The position numbers and the translations under genes are program-made. From Lysinibacillus xylanilyticus (GTDB taxonomy: Bacteria > Bacillota > Bacilli > Bacillales_A > Planococcaceae): DNA of 64,000 bases. Location: assembly GCF_001708185.1 (NCBI RefSeq), contig NZ_MDDN01000010.1, forward strand, positions 62,001 to 126,000, in the 5' to 3' direction. How positions within the stretch are numbered: position 1 is the stretch's first letter; each line of letters opens with the position of its first letter. Shown here in pieces: positions 44,454 to 53,566 of the stretch. A model generated the notes under the pieces. The model made no database searches. It saw only the letters and a program-made list of their open reading frames with translations, and was not told the origin of the DNA.

Positions 44454-45494
44454 TTATGGGGTTAAAAAACCATGCTGTGCAGCTGTATATAAATTTCTCC
44501 AAATACGATTGATCGAAGAGGTTTCCGTAATTGCATCCATACCAAGTCTGCGTATTAAGTTATTAGCAATATCTACACATGCTGCAGCGATATCTTTACT
44601 CAGTCGTGAAAACTGTTGTAGTTCTTCCTCAGCTAGCTTATGACCTTCTTGATGTTTTTTCCAGTACTCACTCAATATTGAATAAAATTGCTCTTCAAGC
44701 TGTCTAAAGTGCTTCTGTTGCTGCATCAATAAAAATTGTAATGCCCCCATACGTTCAGTACGGTTTGGATCATGATTTCTTTGCTTCACTAATATAGACG
44801 TCTCTTCTAAGAAATTTTCTGTTATCCCAAGACAAACGCTTAAAAAAGAAGCTTCCGCAAATGCGCCAAATGGAAAACTATGTACTGCACTTTCATACTT
44901 GTTTTTAATTATGCCTAATTGAAATGTTGCCTCTTGTGGTACCCAAGTACTTTGCACACGAATTGTATGACTAGCTGTTGCTTTTAAGCCCATTGCCCGC
45001 CAATCGTTAAGAACCTCTACCTGGTCACGCTCCACTGAGCAACTAATTATTTCATCTGTCCTAACACCGTCATGTTCGACAAAGCAATTCATTGTAAAAG
45101 TTGTAGCATAATCTGCGCCACTACAATACTTCCACTGCCCTGTAACACTATAGCCTCCATCCATTTTTTTTGCTGTTCCTGTAGGATAACCACTGCCTGC
45201 TATTACTGCATTTCTTGGTGAATAGATTTTTTCACAAGCAGCTTGGTTTAATGTTGGAATAAATGCATTACCACCTGTACCGATTGTGACAAGCCATCCA
45301 AAATTCCCATCGAGTGCTGACATTTGTTGAAATACTTTCATACCCTCTAGTAAATCTAAATCCTTACCTCCTAATTCCTTTGCTGTGAATAACTTAAACA
45401 ATCGGTGCTCATAAATGACCTCTAACACATCTTCTGGCAATCTACCTAGCTCTTCAATTTCTAAACCACGTTCTTTTATTTGTACTATTTTCAT
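44454..45494 (-). CDS. Acyl-CoA dehydrogenase-like flavoprotein
   Basis: 346 residues starting MKIVQIKERGLEIEEL. ATG 45494 was chosen because GGGGGGGAG is 7 bases upstream. The three-domain acyl-CoA dehydrogenase pattern is visible: an N-terminal helical domain (LFTAKELGGKDLDLLEG), a central beta domain (GGYSVTGQWKYCSGADYA, GLKATASHTIRV), and a C-terminal helical domain. It is shorter than typical acyl-CoA dehydrogenases (about 380) and the C-terminal catalytic glutamate cannot be located, so it may instead be a two-component monooxygenase relative. Substrate unknown. Not part of the usual origin gene set. Confidence 0.8.
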   Translation of the reverse strand: MKIVQIKERGLEIEELGRLPEDVLEVIYEHRLFKLFTAKELGGKDLDLLEGMKVFQQMSALDGNFGWLVTIGTGGNAFIPTLNQAACEKIYSPRNAVIAGSGYPTGTAKKMDGGYSVTGQWKYCSGADYATTFTMNCFVEHDGVRTDEIISCSVERDQVEVLNDWRAMGLKATASHTIRVQSTWVPQEATFQLGIIKNKYESAVHSFPFGAFAEASFLSVCLGITENFLEETSILVKQRNHDPNRTERMGALQFLLMQQQKHFRQLEEQFYSILSEYWKKHQEGHKLAEEELQQFSRLSKDIAAACVDIANNLIRRLGMDAITETSSINRIWRNLYTAAQHGFLTP

Positions 45495-45550
45495 ACTATA
45501 ACTCCCCCCCCTTAAGGATTGAAAATTCAGATAACTATATAGACAAAAAA

Positions 45551-45575
45551 AGGGCAATCTTCCTATGATTGCCCT
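45551..45575 (-). terminator. Terminator of ychF
   Basis: AGGGCAATC pairs with GATTGCCCT; seven T follow on the minus strand. Confidence 0.85.
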
Positions 45576-45584
45576 GCACATTTT

Positions 45585-46685
45585 TTATACATTGAAACGG
45601 AATAACATAATATCGCCGTCTTGCACTACATATTCTTTACCTTCAAGACGTACTTTACCAGCTTCTTTAGCAGCAGGTTGAGATCCAGCTTCAACTAAAT
45701 CATCGAAAGCAACTGTTTCCGCACGGATAAATCCACGTTCAAAGTCTGTATGAATGACTCCAGCACATTGTGGTGCCTTCATGCCTTTACGGAATGTCCA
45801 TGCACGTACTTCTTGTACCCCAGCAGTGAAATATGTTGCTAGTCCTAGTAAATCATATGAAGTACGGATTAATTGATCTAAACCAGATTCTTTAATGCCT
45901 AGTTCTTCTAAGAACATTGCTTTTTCTTCATCATCCAGCTCAGAAATTTCTTCTTCGATTTTTGCACAAATTGTGATAACTTGAGCCCCTTCAGCAGCTG
46001 CATACTCACGTACCTTTTGTACATACTCATTATTATCTGCGTCAGCTACTTCATCTTCTGAAACGTTCGCCACATAAAGCATAGGTTTAATTGTTAAAAG
46101 ATGAAGTCCTTTAATAACCTTTAGCTCGTCTTCTGAAAGCTCTGCAGCACGTGCTGGTCGACCGTTTTCCAATTGTTCTTTAACTTTTACAAGAATTGGT
46201 TCTTCAATCATTGCTTCTTTGTCTTTTTGCTTTGCCATTTTGCCAACACGTTGTAATCGCTTATCAACCGATTCTAAATCAGCAAGTGCAAGCTCTAAAT
46301 TAATGACTTCAATATCGTCAATTGGATCTACTCCACCTGATACGTGCGTAATATTTTCATCAACAAAACAACGTACAACTTGGCAAATTGCATCAACTTC
46401 ACGAATGTGAGCAAGGAATTTGTTCCCTAACCCTTCACCCTTTGAAGCGCCTTTTACGATCCCAGCAATATCTGTGAACTCAAATGCTGTTGGTACTGTT
46501 TTTTTAGGTGTTACTAATTCTGTTAATTTATCTAAACGTGCATCTGGTACTTCAACAATACCGACGTTCGGATCGATTGTTGCGAATGGATAGTTTGCAG
46601 CCAATGCGCCCGCTTTTGTAATTGCGTTAAATAATGTTGATTTTCCAACGTTAGGTAAACCAACGATTCCAGCTGTTAATGCCAT
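45585..46685 (-). CDS. ychF: Redox-regulated ATPase YchF (YyaF)
   Basis: 366 residues starting MALTAGIVGLPNVGKSTLF; ATG 46685 fits the family start, with an AAAGG about 12 bases upstream. Obg-family P-loop (GLPNVGKST), NYPFATIDPNVG, a coiled-coil domain (about 130-210) and a C-terminal TGS domain (TFRKGMKAPQ to VQDGDIMLFRFNV). YchF binds ATP in preference to GTP and associates with ribosomes; it acts as a negative regulator of oxidative stress response in other bacteria. Standard position between rpsF and yyzM. Confidence 0.96.
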   Translation of the reverse strand: MALTAGIVGLPNVGKSTLFNAITKAGALAANYPFATIDPNVGIVEVPDARLDKLTELVTPKKTVPTAFEFTDIAGIVKGASKGEGLGNKFLAHIREVDAICQVVRCFVDENITHVSGGVDPIDDIEVINLELALADLESVDKRLQRVGKMAKQKDKEAMIEEPILVKVKEQLENGRPARAAELSEDELKVIKGLHLLTIKPMLYVANVSEDEVADADNNEYVQKVREYAAAEGAQVITICAKIEEEISELDDEEKAMFLEELGIKESGLDQLIRTSYDLLGLATYFTAGVQEVRAWTFRKGMKAPQCAGVIHTDFERGFIRAETVAFDDLVEAGSQPAAKEAGKVRLEGKEYVVQDGDIMLFRFNV

Positions 46686-46847
46686 AAATGGACACAACCT
46701 TTCTATATCTGTTCAAATTTGCTCTTATCTCCCGTACTAAAAAACGGATACTACGAGGGTGCAGAAATTCCCCACTGATTAATCACTATATAACCCTATC
46801 TATTATATTGATTCACTCATAAAAAGTCTAATACACATCTATTTCGC

Positions 46848-47199
46848 CTTGGTGTAATTGCGTCCGGATTTTGAATTGACCGCACAATTCATTCCTTTCA
46901 TAATCCGTGACATCCGCCGGAGGCTTTGGGCCAACGTGATGTTGGTCACTTAGTCGTGTGTTGTTGCTGTCGCTTCGCTTTCGCACAGATAAAACCGTGT
47001 TGCTGTCGCTCATGGCGTTCTTAGACTGAGTTCCCCTATTTCAGCAAGTGTCTTTTGTCCAAAAGCGTAGCGACAGGTACAGGTGTTTGAACACCCACTG
47101 AAAAGGAACCACATGCGCATTCATCTCACCACCTTCTGAGATGGGAATCTTCTGTAACTGATGTTTCACTTTCGCTACAAAACATTTGCTGAATGAAGA
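46848..47199. repeat. Dispersed intergenic repeat, extended rearranged copy
   Basis: The 46,686-47,205 gap is filled by a long copy: a CGCCTTGGTGTAATTGCGTC leader shared with 32344, then the ATCCGCCGGAGGCTTTGGG module at 46911, extra GTTGCTGTCGCTTCGCTTTC blocks, the AACACCCACTGAAAAGGAAC stem and a tail ending GCTGAATGAAGATAAA. Part of one block appears inverted (TTTTGTCCAAAAGCGTAGCGACAGGTACAG), showing internal rearrangement. Confidence 0.75.
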
Positions 47200-47205
47200 T
47201 AAAAG

Positions 47206-47406
47206 TTAGTCTTCACTAGAGGAATCTAATATCTTTTTCATTTTTTTCTCAAATTCACGGCGTGGAATCATCACACTATGCTGACAGCCTTCACATTTAA
47301 TACGTACATCTGCACCCATACGAATAATTTTCCACTTATTTGTGCCACATGGATGTTGCTTTTTCATTTCGACAATATCATTGAGACTGAACTTTTTAGC
47401 TTCCAT
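47206..47406 (-). CDS. yyzM: DUF951 protein (YyzM-like)
   Basis: 66 residues starting MEAKKFSLNDIVEMKKQHPC; ATG 47406 with GGGGAGAAG upstream. The DUF951 pattern MKKQHPCGTNKWKI, then RMGADVRIKCEGCQHSVMIP, with a Cys and CxxC that could hold zinc. Known as YyzM in B. subtilis beside mscS-like yyaE and ychF. Possibly a small nucleic-acid-binding protein; function not established. It starts at the stop of the mscS gene. Confidence 0.88.
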   Translation of the reverse strand: MEAKKFSLNDIVEMKKQHPCGTNKWKIIRMGADVRIKCEGCQHSVMIPRREFEKKMKKILDSSSED

Positions 47407-47407
47407 C

Positions 47408-48292
47408 TTATTCACTTCTCCCCTCTTCTTTCCCATTAACACCATACAACATCATTTTCGGATGAGCCATTGGAATATTATGTTCTTCAAAGAGTCTAGT
47501 AACATCACGACGAATTGCACGCGCCACACCGTATTGTTGCTGTGCCAATGTTTCTGCGACTATACGAATAGTTACCTCTGTACCCTTAACACTTTGTACA
47601 CCTAAAAAGACTGGTACTGATACAAGCTCTTTATGAATATCTGGTAGAGTTGCTAAATACTTTTTAACAATAGCTTCTGCCTTTTCAAAGTCTGCATCCG
47701 TCATCATTTGTAAATCTATAAAGATTTTAGAATTATTTATAGAATAATTGACAACCTCACCAATCGAACCATTTGGAATAATAAACTGCTCACCAGTAGC
47801 ACCATTAATCTTTGTTGTTCGTAAACCGATTTCTACAACAGTTCCTTCTGCTGCATTTATTTTTATATAATCACCTACACCAAACTGATCTTCAAAAATA
47901 ATAAAGAATCCCGTAATGACATCCTTAACTAAACTCTGTGCACCAAAACCGACTGCTAAACCGACAATCCCTGCTCCAGCTAATAATCCCGCTACCTTAA
48001 TATGTAAGATAGAAAGAATAGCAATGATTGCTGAAAAATAAACGACATAGGAGATGACACTTTGTAATAATCTGGCAATTGTCTTTTGTCGACGTTCTGA
48101 GTGGTTTAACGGTGAACTCATTCGTATTAAAAACACTTTTTTAATAAATTTTTTACCTAATCGTACGGCTAGCCACGATGCTATCAAAATAAGCGTAATT
48201 TTAATTGAAGCATTTATTATATTTTCCCAAAACTCCTCTGACATCACCGTATCCCAAAATTTCTTCAATACCTTTTCGTTAAAGTAATCCAT
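47408..48292 (-). CDS. Small-conductance mechanosensitive channel, MscS family
   Basis: 294 residues starting MDYFNEKVLKKFW; ATG 48292 with AGAGGTGG upstream. Three transmembrane helices (about 28-46, 78-98, 105-125), the pore helix GAGIVGLAVGFGAQSLVKDV with alternating Gly/Ala, then the cytoplasmic beta domain (FGVGDYIKINAAEGTVVEIG) and a C-terminal alpha/beta domain. Opens under osmotic downshock to release solutes. It is divergent from yyaC by 93 bases. Confidence 0.93.
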   Translation of the reverse strand: MDYFNEKVLKKFWDTVMSEEFWENIINASIKITLILIASWLAVRLGKKFIKKVFLIRMSSPLNHSERRQKTIARLLQSVISYVVYFSAIIAILSILHIKVAGLLAGAGIVGLAVGFGAQSLVKDVITGFFIIFEDQFGVGDYIKINAAEGTVVEIGLRTTKINGATGEQFIIPNGSIGEVVNYSINNSKIFIDLQMMTDADFEKAEAIVKKYLATLPDIHKELVSVPVFLGVQSVKGTEVTIRIVAETLAQQQYGVARAIRRDVTRLFEEHNIPMAHPKMMLYGVNGKEEGRSE

Positions 48293-48385
48293 TAATACCA
48301 CCTCTTGAATAACTTGCTAAAAATTTGCGTATACTGCATAAAAATCGAGCGCTTCTTACAAATAAAAAGGAAAGTGAGTTTTTTT

Positions 48386-49018
48386 ATGAATACTATACCA
48401 AAATTATTACTCCCTTATACTCTTCATCATGAAAGTAAAAATGCCGTTTGGCAGTTAAGTACATTATTTTTAGAACATATACCCTTTCATCATGAACGCC
48501 TTATTTTCTGTTGTATTGGAAGTGACCGTTGTACAGGTGATACACTCGGCCCATTAACAGGTAGCTTCCTAAAAAAGTCTGTTAGCTTTCCATATGAAGT
48601 TGTAGGTTCTTTAGAAGATCCTTTGCATGCTCTTAATTTAGACACTACTATGCAACAGCTACACAATCATACTATAAAACCTTTCATTATTGCGATTGAT
48701 GCATGTCTTGGAAGTGAACAAAATGTTGGACATATTTCTGTGCAAAATGGACCTATTTTTCCAGGAAAAGCTGTAAAAAAACAATTACCTCCAATCGGTG
48801 ACATTTCTGTTAAGGGGATAGTCAATATTGGAGGCTTTATGGAAATGCTTGTTCTACAAAATACAAGACTGCATATTTCCTATGCAATGGCTGAAAAGCT
48901 TTCAAGAGCTCTATTACTCGCTGTACATCGGTACTCACTGAAAAGTATAGAGGATAGCAACCGTAACACCGACAACAACGATACCTGGCAACAAGTTAGC
49001 AGCCTTGATCTTAGTTAA
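48386..49018 (+). CDS. yyaC: YyaC, DUF1256 spore protein
   Basis: 210 residues starting MNTIPKLLLPYTLHHES; ATG 48386 with AGGAAAGTGAG upstream. The DUF1256 pattern is present: IFCCIGSDRCTGDTLGPLTG, IAIDACLGSEQNVGHIS and PIGDISVKGIVNIGGF, a GPR-protease-like fold. Made during sporulation in B. subtilis. The C-terminal 25 residues (IEDSNRNTDNNDTW) overlap the facing DUF554 gene by 84 bases, and may be an extension relative to the family core. Confidence 0.92.
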   Translation: MNTIPKLLLPYTLHHESKNAVWQLSTLFLEHIPFHHERLIFCCIGSDRCTGDTLGPLTGSFLKKSVSFPYEVVGSLEDPLHALNLDTTMQQLHNHTIKPFIIAIDACLGSEQNVGHISVQNGPIFPGKAVKKQLPPIGDISVKGIVNIGGFMEMLVLQNTRLHISYAMAEKLSRALLLAVHRYSLKSIEDSNRNTDNNDTWQQVSSLDLS

Positions 49019-49651
49019 GCCCGCTATATTTAAACCGATGGCAAAAATCATAACACCGCCTACAGCAGTCATTTCTGTAATAAACATTTGTAATGCCCTA
49101 TCTGGTATAAAAGAGCTAATGGCACCTGCAAAGAGTGCAATCAATCCTTGATATATAAATACAGGTATAGAGGACAGCAACACGCCAATGCCTAATGTAG
49201 ATGCTAAAATTATCGATGTAAATCCATCGATCAATCCTTTCGTAATAAGCACATTATGATCATTGCGTAGACCACTATCGAGTGCACCTATTACAGCCAT
49301 AGAGCCAACTACGAATATTAGTGAGGCTGTTACAAAGCCCTCTGCAATATTAATTTGATTATCATCAGTCCGCTTTTTGCTGAATAAAGATTCTACCCAT
49401 TGTCCAAGTCTATTCATTTGCTTATCTAAATCTAACCATTCACCAATGACTGTACCTACAACTAAACTTATCACCAAAATAATAAAATTATCACTTTCAA
49501 AGCCCATTTTAATCCCTAAAAGTGCAACTGCTAAACCGATAATCGATAATACAGTAGATTTCATTGATTCAGGAATATTTTTGAAAATCCGCCCTACTAA
49601 TGCACCCGCTATAATGAGTAAAGCATTAATTAATGTCCCTAGTAATACCAT
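48935..49651 (-). CDS. DUF554 membrane protein (YqgA/YdfK family)
   Basis: 238 residues; GGAGGAAGGATAGG precedes ATG 49651. Seven hydrophobic helices: MVLLGTLINALLIIAGALVG, FIILVISLVVGTVIGEWLD, FVTASLIFVVGSMAVIGALD and so on, with LITKGLIDGFTSIILAST, the family signature. Probably an inner-membrane transporter of unknown substrate. Its 3' end overlaps yyaC (84 bases, antiparallel). Confidence 0.88.
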   Translation of the reverse strand: MVLLGTLINALLIIAGALVGRIFKNIPESMKSTVLSIIGLAVALLGIKMGFESDNFIILVISLVVGTVIGEWLDLDKQMNRLGQWVESLFSKKRTDDNQINIAEGFVTASLIFVVGSMAVIGALDSGLRNDHNVLITKGLIDGFTSIILASTLGIGVLLSSIPVFIYQGLIALFAGAISSFIPDRALQMFITEMTAVGGVMIFAIGLNIAGLTKIKAANLLPGIVVVGVTVAILYTFQ

Positions 49652-49682
49652 AGCCTATCCTTCCTCCTCTCTAGAAAAATAG

Positions 49683-49707
49683 AGAGCGCCTTTTAGCTCG
49701 GCGCTCT
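49683..49707 (-). terminator. Terminator of parB
   Basis: AGAGCGCC pairs with GGCGCTCT around TTTTAGCTC, with T-rich sequence following on the minus strand. Confidence 0.75.
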
Positions 49708-49729
49708 GATTACGTGATCGATATTTCTC

Positions 49730-50578
49730 TTACTCTTCCTGTAAATTTAGTATTTCTAAAATACGTTCTAAATCATCTTCAGAGTAAAATTCAATTTCAA
49801 TCTTCCCTTTATTGTTAGCTTTCTTAATTTGGACATTTGTTCCAAAATAATCACGCAATTGTGATTCCTTTGCTACAACAAATATATCCTTTTTCTTCGA
49901 TTGATTTGTTTCACGTGAAACTTCTTCATTTAAATTTTGTACCAACATTTCAACTTGACGGACATTTAAGCCTTGTTTAATGACTTTATTGGCTACTTCT
50001 GATATTCTTCTTTTATTTTTTAATCCAAGTAATGCTCGTCCTTGTCCCATCGATAGTACGCCATCGTTCATGAACGCACGAACATCCTCTGGTAATGCTA
50101 GTAAACGAACATGGTTGGCAATATGTGGTCTACTCTTCCCTAATCGTTTGGATAGCTCCTCCTGTGTTAGATGTAAGTTTTCCATTAGGCTTTGATATGC
50201 CTCAGCTTCTTCGATAACAGTCAAATCTTCACGCTGTAGATTTTCTAAAATCGCTAACTCCATCATTTGCGTATCTGATAGCTCTTTTATAATAGCTGGA
50301 ATAACCTCTAATCCTGCTAATTGAGTTGCTCTATATCGGCGTTCCCCAGCGACGATTTCATATTTTCGTCCTTTTTTACGTACAGCAATTGGCTGTAAAA
50401 TACCATGTTCCTGTATTGAGTCTGCTAATTCTTGTAAAGTTTCTTCATCGAAAATTTTACGAGGCTGGAATGGGTTTGCGACAATAAACTCTAATTGTAT
50501 TTCTTCCACTTGTCCACTTTGCTCTAAAGACTCTCCAGGAAATAATGCACCTATGCCTCTTCCTAAACCTTTAGCCAT
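49730..50578 (-). CDS. parB: Chromosome-partitioning protein ParB (Spo0J)
   Basis: 282 residues. N-terminal CTPase motif ([22 protein letters not shown] with GERRYR), then helix-turn-helix (LTQEELSKRLGKSRPHIANH) and a C-terminal dimerisation domain (about 225-282). Binds parS sites and spreads along DNA to organise the origin. The start overlaps parA by 8 bases. The gene contains a parS site at 49907-49922, as in B. subtilis spo0J. Confidence 0.98.
   Translation of the reverse strand: MAKGLGRGIGALFPGESLEQSGQVEEIQLEFIVANPFQPRKIFDEETLQELADSIQEHGILQPIAVRKKGRKYEIVAGERRYRATQLAGLEVIPAIIKELSDTQMMELAILENLQREDLTVIEEAEAYQSLMENLHLTQEELSKRLGKSRPHIANHVRLLALPEDVRAFMNDGVLSMGQGRALLGLKNKRRISEVANKVIKQGLNVRQVEMLVQNLNEEVSRETNQSKKKDIFVVAKESQLRDYFGTNVQIKKANNKGKIEIEFYSEDDLERILEILNLQEE
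49907..49922. promoter_or_regulatory. parS site inside parB
   Basis: TGTTTCACGTGAAACT, one base (the last) different from the palindromic consensus TGTTTCACGTGAAACA. Confidence 0.92.
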
Positions 50579-51332
50579 TTTTAATCACTTCCCTCGCCAT
50601 CTCTAAATAAACTTCTGCACCTCTTGATCTTGCGTCATAAATGATAATTGGCTGCCCATGACTTGGAGCCTCACTTAATCGTACATTACGAGGGATAATT
50701 GTTTTGTATACTTTATCTTGGAAATATTTTTTTACTTCATCAATAACTTGTAAGCCTAGGTTTGTTCGTGCATCAAGCATCGTCAATAATACGCCATCAA
50801 TATATAATTGCTGATTTAAATGCTTCTGCACTAAACGGACGGTTGATAACAACTGGCTTAGTCCCTCTAATGCGTAATATTCGCATTGTACAGGGATAAT
50901 AAGTGCATCTGATGCAGTCAAAGCATTAATTGTTAGAAGCCCTAACGAAGGTGGACAGTCAATAATAATATAATCATAGTCTTCTTTAACATCTTGAAGT
51001 GCATGCTTTAAACGTACTTCTCTTGAAATTGTCGAAACTAATTCAATTTCTGCTCCTGCTAGTGAAATGGTTGCTGGAACAATCGATAAGTTTTCGACAT
51101 TTGTTTCTTTAATGACATTTTCAACGTTTTCATCATCAATTAACACATCATAAATACAGCCTTGAAGTTCTCCTTTATTAACACCAAGTCCACTTGTTGT
51201 ATTTCCTTGTGGATCCGTATCGATTAAGAGCACTTTCTTTCCTAAAAACGCTAAACAAGCGCTCAAATTGACTGATGTTGTTGTTTTTCCTACGCCACCC
51301 TTTTGATTGGCGATCGCTATAATTCTACCCAT
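50571..51332 (-). CDS. parA: Chromosome-partitioning ATPase ParA (Soj)
   Basis: 253 residues. Deviant Walker A motif NQKGGVGKTTTSVNL at the N-terminus, A' motif VLLIDTDPQGN, Walker B IIIDCPPSLGLL and PSHGQPI at the C-terminus. Binds DNA non-specifically when ATP-bound; with ParB it moves the origin and controls DnaA activity. Operon with parB. Upstream lie a short repeat fragment and the noc terminator. Confidence 0.98.
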   Translation of the reverse strand: MGRIIAIANQKGGVGKTTTSVNLSACLAFLGKKVLLIDTDPQGNTTSGLGVNKGELQGCIYDVLIDDENVENVIKETNVENLSIVPATISLAGAEIELVSTISREVRLKHALQDVKEDYDYIIIDCPPSLGLLTINALTASDALIIPVQCEYYALEGLSQLLSTVRLVQKHLNQQLYIDGVLLTMLDARTNLGLQVIDEVKKYFQDKVYKTIIPRNVRLSEAPSHGQPIIIYDARSRGAEVYLEMAREVIKNG

Positions 51333-51402
51333 TTAAAAGCACCTGCTTTCATTTATCAAAGTTCACTTTGACAAATCAATTGTAAAATCACTGATCAATT
51401 AT

Positions 51403-51442
51403 GCCTCCGGCGGATGTTTGGACATCCGCTGCAAGAAGTTAA
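51403..51442. repeat. Short dispersed-repeat fragment
   Basis: CCTCCGGCGGATGTTTGGAC and CATCCGCTGCAAGAAGTTAA: joins the beginning and end of the long repeat family into about 40 bases. GATGTTTGGACATC forms a stem. It sits upstream of parA. Confidence 0.6.
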
Positions 51443-51522
51443 ATACTGCTATCTTACTTTCATTCTATCAAAAAAATAGAAAAGAGTTGTATAAAATATT
51501 AAGAATATATACAAAAAAAAGG

Positions 51523-51552
51523 AGACATCACAGAAATATTTCTGTGATGTCT
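51523..51552. terminator. Perfect palindromic terminator of noc
   Basis: AGACATCACAGAAAT and ATTTCTGTGATGTCT form a 30-base palindrome, followed by eight T on the minus strand. Confidence 0.88.
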
Positions 51553-51601
51553 CTAAAAAATTCAACGAATTACTTTCCTAAAATAACTTTAATTCTTGTA
51601 C

Positions 51602-52501
51602 TCAAGATTTTTTCTTTTTAGGTATCTTCACTGTAATTTGATAATATTCCTCTGTATCTTCTTCTTCAGTCTTAACTGTTATACCACTCTTCGTTACCAT
51701 AGATAATGATTGTTTAATAGTATTCAAAGCAATACGCACATCTTTACTAATCGCCTTACGTTTAGGTTTTGCCTTCTTCGGCGTTGCTTCTTCTTGATCT
51801 GCCGCCACAGGATGTAATAAAGCATAAATTTGTTCTTCTAACTGACGAACATTCCAATCATTTTCTATCGTTTGTTGTAAAATTTCTAGCTGTAATGGCT
51901 GATCTTTTATCGCAATTAATGCACGTGCATGTCGTTCAGAAATTTCACGCTTTAAAATAGCTCGCTGTACTTCTTCAGGCAGCTTTAATAAACGTAATTT
52001 ATTGGCTACTGTGGATTGTCCTTTTCCAAGTCGTTGGGCCAGAGCTTCTTGTGTTAGCTCATGAAGCTCTAATAATTTTTGATAGGCCACAGCTTCTTCA
52101 ATTGCAGTTAACTCCTCACGCTGCAGGTTCTCGATTAACGCGATAGAAGCTGTTTCCTTATCAGTTAAATTTCTTATAATGGCCGGAACTTCTGTCCATT
52201 GTAGCTTTTTCATTGCTCGATAACGACGCTCACCAGCAATGATTTCATATTGATTTTCCGCAGTTTTACGTACAACAATTGGCTGAATCACACCATGCGT
52301 ATGAATGGTTCTTGATAATTCTTCGATTTTTTCATCATCAAAAATAGTACGTGGCTGAAAACGGTTAGGCACAATTTGATCAATAGGCAGCTTTATAACT
52401 TCTTCTGCTGCATGAACCGTCTCTGCTTGTTCTACTTCATTTTTCACAATAGGCTCTGTTTTATTTCCGCCTCCAAAAAAACGTGAAAAAGGACTTTTCA
52501 T
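51602..52501 (-). CDS. noc: Nucleoid occlusion protein Noc
   Basis: 299 residues, a ParB paralogue: N-terminal [24 protein letters not shown], then helix-turn-helix [20 protein letters not shown]. The last third, with a Lys-rich [18 protein letters not shown] and [15 protein letters not shown], differs from ParB. The amphipathic N-terminus ([11 protein letters not shown]) fits membrane targeting of Noc. It blocks division over the nucleoid. Distinguished from ParB by order: noc is next to rsmG. Confidence 0.95.
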   Translation of the reverse strand: MKSPFSRFFGGGNKTEPIVKNEVEQAETVHAAEEVIKLPIDQIVPNRFQPRTIFDDEKIEELSRTIHTHGVIQPIVVRKTAENQYEIIAGERRYRAMKKLQWTEVPAIIRNLTDKETASIALIENLQREELTAIEEAVAYQKLLELHELTQEALAQRLGKGQSTVANKLRLLKLPEEVQRAILKREISERHARALIAIKDQPLQLEILQQTIENDWNVRQLEEQIYALLHPVAADQEEATPKKAKPKRKAISKDVRIALNTIKQSLSMVTKSGITVKTEEEDTEEYYQITVKIPKKKKS

Positions 52502-52660
52502 CCAAGTGGCACCACCTTTAAGTAACTATCTTGCTCTGTGTCATTCTATTATTATTTATTATATTTCTTAAAATGTATATAGTTCATAGATGTCATTTGC
52601 GTGAACCATCCATAACTAGTATGTATGCTCAAAATAGAAAAATTATTTTCTACTTTGAGA

Positions 52661-52676
52661 AGTTTCACATGAAACA
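52661..52676. promoter_or_regulatory. parS-like sequence between noc and rsmG
   Basis: AGTTTCACATGAAACA; two differences from the parS consensus TGTTTCACGTGAAACA (positions 1 and 9). Confidence 0.45.
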
Positions 52677-52680
52677 CTAA

Positions 52681-53397
52681 TTATTGAATCGGTGATTTAT
52701 TTGGTACACCTGGTTTACGCGGATATTTTTTTGGTGTTCCTTTTATTTTATCAAAGATATATAAAACACGGTCACTTTCTTCAACAGGTAGCTGGAAAGA
52801 AAATTCTTCTTTTAGTGTAACCCCTAATGTAACTAATGCCTTTTTTGCATCTTTTAATTCTTCTGCGCCTGCTGCTGCTTTTAAAGCAACAAAATATCCA
52901 CCTTGTTTTGCTAATGGTACGCATAACTCCGATAAAACCGATAAACGGGCTACTGCACGGGCTGTTACAACGTCAAACTGCTCACGATATTTCGCATTTT
53001 GAGCAAATTCCTCTGCTCGCGCATGTACAAAATCCATGTTCTCTAATTGCAACTCATCACTTAAATGATTTAAAAATGTAATTCTTTTATTTAAAGAATC
53101 AACAATTGTTACGTGTAAATGCGGGAAGCAGATTTTAATTGGAATACTTGGGAAACCAGCTCCTGCTCCAACATCACAAACTGTTATTACTTTTGAAAAA
53201 TCAAAATAGAAAGAAGCACTAATCGAATCATAAAAGTGTTTTAAATAAACACTTTCTAAATCGGTAATAGCAGTTAAGTTCATCTTTTCATTCCACTCAA
53301 CAAGTAACTCAAAATATTTTTTGAATTGAGCCATCTGTTTTTCAGAAAGTTCGATGCCCTTCTCCTTTAGCGCCTCAAAAAATTGTTGTTCGTTCAT
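52681..53397 (-). CDS. rsmG: 16S rRNA (guanine-527 N7)-methyltransferase RsmG (GidB)
   Basis: 238 residues. Rossmann methyltransferase with [17 protein letters not shown] (motif I), then [17 protein letters not shown] and [15 protein letters not shown]. Methylates G527 of 16S rRNA; loss gives low-level streptomycin resistance. GGAGACTTT precedes ATG. Follows mnmG in the usual order. Confidence 0.97.
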   Translation of the reverse strand: MNEQQFFEALKEKGIELSEKQMAQFKKYFELLVEWNEKMNLTAITDLESVYLKHFYDSISASFYFDFSKVITVCDVGAGAGFPSIPIKICFPHLHVTIVDSLNKRITFLNHLSDELQLENMDFVHARAEEFAQNAKYREQFDVVTARAVARLSVLSELCVPLAKQGGYFVALKAAAGAEELKDAKKALVTLGVTLKEEFSFQLPVEESDRVLYIFDKIKGTPKKYPRKPGVPNKSPIQ

Positions 53398-53518
53398 GTA
53401 AAGTCTCCTTTATCTATATAGCTTTACTATCTCTATTATTGACTTGTAAGTATGTAACTACTCACACTACTCACATTTCCGAATCAACTAGTAAAATAGC
53501 AAAGCCTTAAAAATAGGA

Positions 53519-53542
53519 AGCGGGCACAATGGTATGCCCGCC
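53519..53542 (-). terminator. Hairpin downstream of mnmG
   Basis: GCGGGCA pairs with TGCCCGC; on the minus strand it is followed by TTCCTATTTTT. Confidence 0.6.
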
Positions 53543-53566
53543 CCTTATTCACTTTACGAATCTTTA

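Noticed and set aside
46740-47200. Small minus-strand ORF at 46828-47013
   Set aside because: It lies entirely in the dispersed repeat and has no ribosome binding site.
51418-51621. Plus-strand 67-codon ORF between parA and noc
   Set aside because: It spans the noc terminator palindrome and a repeat fragment; not protein-like.
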